This document shows, piece after piece, positions 14,090-19,111 of a DNA stretch of 19,111 nucleotides (position 1 is the first letter of the stretch; every line of letters starts with the position of its first letter). The translations under genes and the position numbers were made by a program. A model generated the notes under the pieces. That model was not told where the DNA came from. It worked only from the letters and a program-made list of their open reading frames with translations, and ran no database searches. The stretch is from Bacteroidales bacterium (GTDB taxonomy: Bacteria; Bacteroidota; Bacteroidia; Bacteroidales; UBA1715): contig JAISIO010000018.1 in the NCBI GenBank assembly GCA_031262005.1, positions 1 through 19,111 on the forward strand. Direction: 5' to 3'.

Positions 14090-14213
14090 TTGTGTTTCTT
14101 TTTTGTGCAAAATAATAAACAGCTATCAAGAATATCAGCATACGATAATTTTTGTTAAAAGCGACGAAAAGAAAATCTATCAAGTGAGAATCCTTTTCTA
14201 TTGTTGTGTGATT

Positions 14214-14987
14214 TTAGCCTCTATTGATTATTCCTTTATCCGACATGAGTACAAAATCAATAATTTGCTCTCGTTCGGGCGACGCCGGAAAATCTCGTTT
14301 TATAATTTCCAAAGCCTGCGAAATATTTACTCCTTTCTGGAACAATACTCTATAAATATCTTGTATAGTATTGATTTTTTCTTCCGAAAATCCTCTGCGG
14401 CGAAGCCCTATAGCGTTGATACCCATGTAACTAATAGGCTCACGAGCGGCTTTTACAAATGGCGGTACATTTTTACGAATAGCCGTTGTGCCTGCAATAA
14501 ATGTGTGTGCGCCAATATGTATAAACTGCCCTGCTCCTGCTTGCCCTTCAATAATTGCATAATCGCCCACCACACAATGCCCTGAAAGAGCTGCATAATT
14601 AGCAAAAATACAATGATTGCCCACAATACAATCATGAGCTATGTGCACATAACCCATAAGCAAACAGTCGGAACCTACCACGGTTTTCATTTTATCGGTA
14701 GTTCCCCTATGGATGGTTACGCACTCACGAATAGAGGTGCGGTCGCCAATTTCGGTGGTTGTGTACTCTCCCGAAAATTTCAGGTCTTGCGGAACTGCAG
14801 AAATAACTGCTCCGGGGAAAATTTGGCAATCTTTTCCAATACGAGCTCCGTCAAAAATTGTTACATTCGGACCAATCCACGTGCCATCGCCTATCACAAC
14901 ATCACCACTGATGTAAGCAAAAGGAGATATTGTAACGTTTGCGCCAATTTTAGCGTCAGGGTGTATATATGCAACCGGTTGAGACAT
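14214..14987 (-). CDS. lpxA: acyl-ACP--UDP-N-acetylglucosamine O-acyltransferase
   Basis: LpxA catalyses the first step of lipid A synthesis, acylation of UDP-GlcNAc at O3 from hydroxyacyl-ACP. The 257-residue protein (E. coli 262) begins with left-handed beta-helix hexapeptide repeats (VAYIHPDAKIGANVTISPFA) and ends in the helical C-terminal domain. The central part VGSDCLLMGYVHIAHDCIVG carries the catalytic histidine of the family (HIAHDC). IRKNVPPFVKAAREP and GINAIGLRRRGFS are LpxA-specific. It lies 19 nt after the lpxC/fabZ gene and is probably cotranscribed with it. Confidence 0.96.
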   Translation of the reverse strand: MSQPVAYIHPDAKIGANVTISPFAYISGDVVIGDGTWIGPNVTIFDGARIGKDCQIFPGAVISAVPQDLKFSGEYTTTEIGDRTSIRECVTIHRGTTDKMKTVVGSDCLLMGYVHIAHDCIVGNHCIFANYAALSGHCVVGDYAIIEGQAGAGQFIHIGAHTFIAGTTAIRKNVPPFVKAAREPISYMGINAIGLRRRGFSEEKINTIQDIYRVLFQKGVNISQALEIIKRDFPASPEREQIIDFVLMSDKGIINRG

Positions 14988-15006
14988 ACTACTTATGTGA
15001 TTAAAT

Positions 15007-16398
15007 TTATTTATTCTTAACTATTTGAGCCATAAGTTCGGCTTCGGTAGCCAATTGGTCGCCCACAAACGCAAGACAACTCATGTGAACAATACCACGA
15101 CGAATAGGGCTGATTAACTTTAATTTGAATACCAAAACATCACCTGGCACTACTTTTCGGCGGAACTTGATTTTGTCCATCGAAACAAAATAGGTAGACC
15201 AACGTTCAGGTTCTTCTACACTGCTCAGAGCCAATACGCCGCCACACTGCGCCATTGCTTCCAAATGCAACACTCCCGGCATTACGGGTTCTTCAGGAAA
15301 GTGTCCTTGAAAAAACGGTTCATTATTGGTTACATTTTTTATACCCACAATTTCGTCTTCCGATATGTTCATAATTTTATCAACCAATTGGAAAGGGTAA
15401 CGATGAGGCAATATTTTTTTAATTTGATTTATATCGTACAGCGGTGCTGCATTGAAATCAATACGCGGAGCTTGCGGTCCTCGTTTGCTTTTTATGTCTT
15501 TACGGATAATTTTTGCAAACTCGGTATTTGCCTTATGTCCGGGAATGGTAGCAATAATATGTCCTTTTATTGGCATACCTACCAACATCAAATCGCCGAT
15601 TACATCAAGTAACTTATGGCGAGCAGGTTCGTTGTCGAAATACAAATCAGGTGTGCATACATAACCTTTTTCGGCAAGCAGCAAATTTTCTTTATTCAAT
15701 AGTTTCGCCACTTTATCCACATCGGCTTGGCTAATTTGTTTGTCCACAATTACAATTGCATTCTCCAAATCACCACCTTTTATGAGATTTTGCTGCACCA
15801 ATGCTTCAATTTCTTTAAAGAAGCAAAATGTGCGGCTATCGGCTATTTCTTTATCGAATTTACACAAACAGTCAAGGCTTGCATATTGATTGCGCAAAAG
15901 CGGTGAATCATAATTAATTTTTACATCAACTTTGAACGTATCGCACGGATACGCAACAATTTCTACACCACGTTCCGGTTCGTTATATACAATTTTCTCG
16001 GTTATTTCGTAATATTCTCTATTAGCTTCCTGTTCGGTAATACCAGCCCTTTGTAAGGCATCAAAAAACGGACGAGCATTTCCGGTCAAAATCGGCATTT
16101 CAGGTCCGTCAATTTCTATCAATACATTATCTATGCTCAATGCTTGCAAAGCAGCCATTAGATGTTCAATGGTGCTCACAGTGGCATTTTGTACACCAAG
16201 TACGGTTCCGCGTGCGGTATCTGTTACATATTCGGCTAATGCCGGAATAATTGGCGTGTTTTCTAAATCAATTCGTTTAAATTTTATTCCTTCGCCGGCA
16301 TTTGCAGCTTTTACTGTTGCTGTGCATACTTTGCCTGTATGCAATCCTGCACCTGAAAAAACGACATCTTGCGATACTGTTTTTTGTTTTTCTGCCAT
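15007..16398 (-). CDS. lpxC/fabZ: bifunctional UDP-3-O-acyl-N-acetylglucosamine deacetylase / 3-hydroxyacyl-ACP dehydratase (LpxC-FabZ fusion)
   Basis: This 463-residue fusion is typical of Bacteroidota. Residues 1-305 are LpxC, the zinc deacetylase for the committed step of lipid A synthesis: Glu78 and His79 in TIEHLMAALQ, His261 and Asp265 in ARHKLLDVIGDL (zinc ligands with His79), and His288 in GHKANTEFAK. Residues about 315-463 are FabZ: LPHRYPFQLVDK (330-341), His366 in GHFPEEPVMPG and Glu380 in LEAMAQCGG, the catalytic pair. All key residues are present in both halves. The gene heads a run with lpxA and has a -7 box 29 nt upstream. The lpxD gene, often just upstream in relatives, is not here. 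Confidence 0.97.
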   Translation of the reverse strand: MAEKQKTVSQDVVFSGAGLHTGKVCTATVKAANAGEGIKFKRIDLENTPIIPALAEYVTDTARGTVLGVQNATVSTIEHLMAALQALSIDNVLIEIDGPEMPILTGNARPFFDALQRAGITEQEANREYYEITEKIVYNEPERGVEIVAYPCDTFKVDVKINYDSPLLRNQYASLDCLCKFDKEIADSRTFCFFKEIEALVQQNLIKGGDLENAIVIVDKQISQADVDKVAKLLNKENLLLAEKGYVCTPDLYFDNEPARHKLLDVIGDLMLVGMPIKGHIIATIPGHKANTEFAKIIRKDIKSKRGPQAPRIDFNAAPLYDINQIKKILPHRYPFQLVDKIMNISEDEIVGIKNVTNNEPFFQGHFPEEPVMPGVLHLEAMAQCGGVLALSSVEEPERWSTYFVSMDKIKFRRKVVPGDVLVFKLKLISPIRRGIVHMSCLAFVGDQLATEAELMAQIVKNK

Positions 16399-16427
16399 AA
16401 AATTATGTTTTTTTCAATTTAACCTTG

Positions 16428-16461
16428 CAAAGATAGTAATATGTTTTTAATTTTACCTCAA
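16428..16461 (-). promoter_or_regulatory. candidate promoter for lpxC/fabZ-lpxA
   Basis: On the minus strand, TTG (plus 16459-16461), a 23-nt spacer, and a perfect -7 box TATCTTTG (16428-16435), 29 nt before the lpxC start. It lies in the 79-nt gap shared with the divergent acetyltransferase gene, for which I see no box. Confidence 0.55.
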
Positions 16462-16477
16462 TGTAACATTTTTTATT

Positions 16478-17014
16478 ATGACTATACACTATAATTCTTG
16501 CCTTCAAACTCCAGAGGTAAAACTGCGTGCCTTGGAAGCAAGCGATGTGGAATTACTTTATGAATGGGAAAATTACACCGAAGTATGGCAATGCGGCTGC
16601 ACTGTTACGCCTTTTTCGCACACTGTTTTACGTGAATATATTGCGAATGCACATTTAGATATTTACAGTGTAAAACAGTTGCGGCTTATGATAGAGAGCA
16701 TAGAAATATCAAGAACTGTCGGCATGATAGATTTGTATGACTTTGACCCTCATCATTCACGCGCCGGACTTGCAATTTTTATAAGGAAAGATTGTTGCAA
16801 CAAGCATTTTGCTCATGCGGCAATTACCAGTATGTTGCATTACTGTAAAGAACAATTATTGTTGCACCAAATTTACGCCGAAGTTCCCGAAACGAACGAA
16901 GCAAGTCAGGCTTTATTCCGTTCGTGTGGATTTAGTCATACCGGCACAAAAACCGAGTGGCTCAAACGGAGCGATGGGTATGAAAGTGTATTAGTGTTTC
17001 AAAGGATATTATAA
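16478..17014 (+). CDS. GNAT family N-acetyltransferase
   Basis: This 178-residue protein has the GNAT fold of the RimJ/SpeG-like subgroup. The N-terminal part VKLRALEASDVELLYEWEN matches the start of that group. The central strand-loop VGMIDLYDFDPHHSRAGLAIFI is followed by the acetyl-CoA-binding helix region. The C-terminal part is NEASQALFRSCGFSHTGTKTEWL, the common end of the fold. Substrate cannot be told from sequence: polyamine, ribosomal protein N-terminus or a small molecule are all possible. It is divergent from lpxC/fabZ and ends 5 nt before the stop codon of the convergent serine acetyltransferase gene. Confidence 0.85.
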   Translation: MTIHYNSCLQTPEVKLRALEASDVELLYEWENYTEVWQCGCTVTPFSHTVLREYIANAHLDIYSVKQLRLMIESIEISRTVGMIDLYDFDPHHSRAGLAIFIRKDCCNKHFAHAAITSMLHYCKEQLLLHQIYAEVPETNEASQALFRSCGFSHTGTKTEWLKRSDGYESVLVFQRIL

Positions 17015-17019
17015 TCTGC

Positions 17020-17889
17020 TTAGCAAACGCAGGGAGATTTTACATCTTCGGTTATCCACATATTACCGCCGATAATAGCACCTCTGCCAATGGTAATTCT
17101 GCCTAATATAGTAGCATTGGCATATATAATAACATTATCTTCAACAATTGGGTGTCGCGCAATACCTTTTATGGGATTACCGTTTTCATCGAGCGGGAAA
17201 TTTTTTGCACCCAGCGTTACACCTTGATATATTTTTACATGATTCCCAATAATTGACGTTGCTCCGATAACCACACCCGTGCCGTGGTCTATACAGAAAT
17301 ACTCTCCTATTCGCGCTTCGGGATTAATATCAATGCCCGTTTCGGAATGAGCCAATTCGGTAATAATGCGTGGCAACAATGGAACGTTCAATTGCACCAA
17401 TGCGTGTGCTACTCGGTAGTTGAGCAGCACCTTAACCGTAGGATAGCAAAAAATAATTTCACCGATAGAATGAGCCGCAGGGTCGCCATTGTAGGCGGCT
17501 TGAATGTCGGTGGAAAGTTTCCGGCGAATTTCGGGTAATTCTTGAATAAATACAGTTGTTATATTTTGTGCTTTATGTTCGCAAGCCACACACTGCGATT
17601 TATCAAGTTTCGGCATTTTGCAATCGAAACACAAACCACGCTTGATTTGTTCGGAAAGTAGCGCAGATAATTGTTCTATATTTACCCCTGTGTGATATTG
17701 GATAAGATTCTCGTTCAATACATCGGCACCGAAATAGCCCGGGAAAATAATTTCACGCAGCAGAGAAACTATTTTTTTCATGGTTTCAATGGACGGCATG
17801 GGCATTCCGTGGTTTGGCTCGTGATATACTCGATTATAGGATTCGGGTGATGAGAGTTCGGTGATTGTATTTGAGAGTTGTGTATTCAT
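17020..17889 (-). CDS. epsC: serine O-acetyltransferase, EpsC type
   Basis: It transfers acetyl from acetyl-CoA to L-serine, giving O-acetylserine for cysteine synthesis. From ATG 17889 it has 289 residues: an N-terminal helical domain (about 25-180), then a left-handed beta-helix of hexapeptide repeats. The catalytic region reads DHGTGVVIG with Asp201-His202, then KIYQGVTLGAKNF; ARHP has His246. STDIQAAYNGDPAAHS and PRIITELAHSETGIDI are EpsC-group signatures. Unusual features are four cysteines (CFDC at 87-90 and CVAC at 100-103) and a short tail ending in CVC. The frame is open to a GTG at 17904, but that codon overlaps the -7 box, so ATG 17889 is preferred. No cysteine synthase gene is adjacent. 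Confidence 0.92.
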   Translation of the reverse strand: MNTQLSNTITELSSPESYNRVYHEPNHGMPMPSIETMKKIVSLLREIIFPGYFGADVLNENLIQYHTGVNIEQLSALLSEQIKRGLCFDCKMPKLDKSQCVACEHKAQNITTVFIQELPEIRRKLSTDIQAAYNGDPAAHSIGEIIFCYPTVKVLLNYRVAHALVQLNVPLLPRIITELAHSETGIDINPEARIGEYFCIDHGTGVVIGATSIIGNHVKIYQGVTLGAKNFPLDENGNPIKGIARHPIVEDNVIIYANATILGRITIGRGAIIGGNMWITEDVKSPCVC

Positions 17890-17903
17890 TGATTTCTTTT
17901 TCA

Positions 17904-17936
17904 CAAAAGTAATCTTTTTATTTAAAATGACACAAA
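17904..17936 (-). promoter_or_regulatory. promoter for epsC that decides its start codon
   Basis: On the minus strand, TTTG (plus 17933-17936), a 21-nt spacer, and a perfect -7 box TACTTTTG (17904-17911). Transcription should begin about 7 nt after the box, so the GTG at 17904 would not be in the message and the leader before ATG 17889 would be very short. Confidence 0.6.
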
Positions 17937-17987
17937 AAAAACAGCTCCCGCTTTTTCAATAAATGTTGCCAACAGCAAAATCAAAAA

Positions 17988-19111
17988 TTATTCCAATTCG
18001 CGGAATCGTTTGCGGGCTACTATACTGTGATAACTTTGCGGAAAGTCTGTTATGAGAATTGTGTAATACTGCCGTGCTTTTTCCTTATCGTGTGCTGTAA
18101 AGTTGTAATAATCGGCAAGCATGGCGTAGGCATTATCGGCATAAATGTCATACGCATAATTTTGCGTGATTTCAGTCAGATAGGCAAGCATAGCTATGGT
18201 ATCGTTCATTTTTTGCGCACATTGTGCCTTGCGCATGAGCACATCGTCGGTCAAGCTGTGATAGGCAAACTGTTGTTGTATGGTGTCCAAATAGGCAAGC
18301 GCTTGCGCTGCTTTATTCTGATATAAACTCAAATCGGCTTGAGCAAATAGTTGCAAAGCTCTGTACGTACTATCTTCGTCCATGAGCGTATTGTCGGCAA
18401 TGAGCTGCGAAAGTTCAAACGCATCGTTGGCAATTAATTTTGATGTACTTGCTTTGAGCACATCGAGTAAGGCTTGTGCGTAGGAAAATTGCGAATTGTA
18501 ATATGCCACTTGCGCCTGTTTCAGGCGGGCAGCATTACCCGTGTCGTTATTTTTTTGGTCTAAGGCTATTTTTGCATAAATCATATTGGCAGCCCATATA
18601 TTGCCCGAGAACAAATAAATATCGGCACGTTCCAAAGCACATAGTGCTTTATCTTTTGAACTTATTTCGGGTAATTTCTCTGCTGTTTTCAACAAATGGA
18701 GTGCCGGTTCGGTTTGGTGTAAATACACAGCTTTTATGTGCGCCAATGTTCGCATTATATCAACATTTTCGGCATTCATGCCAAGTTCGTCCAGTGCATT
18801 TCCATACTGTTGTGCGAGTGTTTGTACTTGCTCTATGCTTGGTGTACCGTGTGCAAAGAGTTTATTGTGTGCAATTTCAAGGTGTTTAGTAATAGCTTCG
18901 CGGTACAACGGTGCGGTTGTTCCTTTGCTTATAATGTATGTAAAACAATCGTTTGCCACATCATACTGTTCGTTTGAAAGTGCAATTGTGCCCAATTCAT
19001 AGAGGCGTTCGCCTTGTTCTTTGTAACGCATATCGAGCGATTTTGCGAACACGAATGCTCGCTTGAAATTATTCTGCTGCACATACACAAAAATCAGTAA
19101 TTCTTGCAACG
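17988..19111 (-). CDS. TPR-like helical repeat protein, C-terminal part (5' end outside window)
   Basis: The frame is open to the window edge and ends at a stop at 17988-17990, so about 373 C-terminal residues are visible. The sequence is all-helical with regularly spaced Ala, Leu and Tyr: for example YELGTIALSNEQYDVANDCF, ALERADIYLFSGNIWAANMI and KAARQ-like segments near the end (KEKARQYYTILITDFPQSYH). This is the pattern of degenerate tetratricopeptide repeats, and the last segment resembles the YfiO/YbgF-like end of Bacteroidota TPR proteins. No enzymatic motif is visible. It probably acts as a scaffold; function unknown. Whether a signal peptide exists cannot be seen. It lies 98 nt upstream of epsC on the same strand. 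Confidence 0.75.
   Translation of the reverse strand, partial: LQELLIFVYVQQNNFKRAFVFAKSLDMRYKEQGERLYELGTIALSNEQYDVANDCFTYIISKGTTAPLYREAITKHLEIAHNKLFAHGTPSIEQVQTLAQQYGNALDELGMNAENVDIMRTLAHIKAVYLHQTEPALHLLKTAEKLPEISSKDKALCALERADIYLFSGNIWAANMIYAKIALDQKNNDTGNAARLKQAQVAYYNSQFSYAQALLDVLKASTSKLIANDAFELSQLIADNTLMDEDSTYRALQLFAQADLSLYQNKAAQALAYLDTIQQQFAYHSLTDDVLMRKAQCAQKMNDTIAMLAYLTEITQNYAYDIYADNAYAMLADYYNFTAHDKEKARQYYTILITDFPQSYHSIVARKRFRELE

Noticed and set aside
14613..15020. 135-codon plus-strand reading frame opposite lpxA
   Set aside because: It is the complement of the well-supported lpxA coding sequence, with no family resemblance and no start signals.
17889..17904. GTG at 17904 as epsC start
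   Set aside because: The codon overlaps a perfect -7 box with a correctly spaced -33 TTTG, so it is unlikely to be transcribed from that promoter.

Overview
The window looks like the chromosome of a member of the Bacteroidota, probably order Bacteroidales. Three things point there. LpxC and FabZ are fused in one 463-residue protein. The acpP-fabF-rnc and lpxC/fabZ-lpxA gene orders are those of the phylum. Boxes matching the Bacteroidota -7 consensus TAnnTTTG lie 15 to 50 nt before many start codons, while Shine-Dalgarno sequences are almost absent. The DNA is AT-rich. I see no tRNA, rRNA, CRISPR array, complete insertion sequence, integrase or phage gene. Most of the content is housekeeping, with intergenic repeats between the genes.

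Layout. 1-300: 3' end of an Rpn-family PD-(D/E)XK nuclease/transposase-like gene. 474-2479: two RNA modification enzymes, an RluD-type pseudouridine synthase and a COG1092-like SAM methyltransferase. 2590-4338: a small secreted beta-barrel-like protein and a lipoprotein glutaminyl-peptide cyclotransferase. 4339-4769: a repeat-rich gap holding a 4 x 9 bp tandem array and a 180-bp nested fold-back element. 4770-10230: rlmN, a 927-residue AsmA-like protein, and an orphan two-TM histidine kinase preceded by a heptamer array. 10239-11189 (minus): purN and a DUF486 membrane protein. 11363-13638 (plus): acpP, fabF and rnc. 13652-16398 (minus): a SPOR-domain protein, lpxA and lpxC/fabZ. 16478-17014: a GNAT acetyltransferase. 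17020-17889 (minus): EpsC-type serine acetyltransferase. 17988-19111 (minus): C-terminal part of a long TPR-like protein, cut by the window edge.

How the genes relate. Much of the window serves the cell envelope. ACP and FabF elongate fatty acids, the FabZ half of the fusion dehydrates the intermediates, and LpxA and LpxC use hydroxyacyl-ACP for the first two steps of lipid A synthesis. The AsmA-like protein, the SPOR protein, the small beta-barrel candidate and the QC lipoprotein are envelope proteins. RluD-like, COG1092-like and RlmN act on rRNA/tRNA, and RNase III processes rRNA.

I did not find a clearly new multi-gene system. The most unusual signals are non-coding: the 180-bp nested inverted-repeat element at 4386-4565, whose 12-bp terminal sequence occurs again at 3160-3171; the (ACTAATC)8 array that puts stop codons in all six frames just before the TTG start of the kinase; and a terminator-like hairpin at the 5' end of rnc, the gene for a double-strand RNA nuclease.
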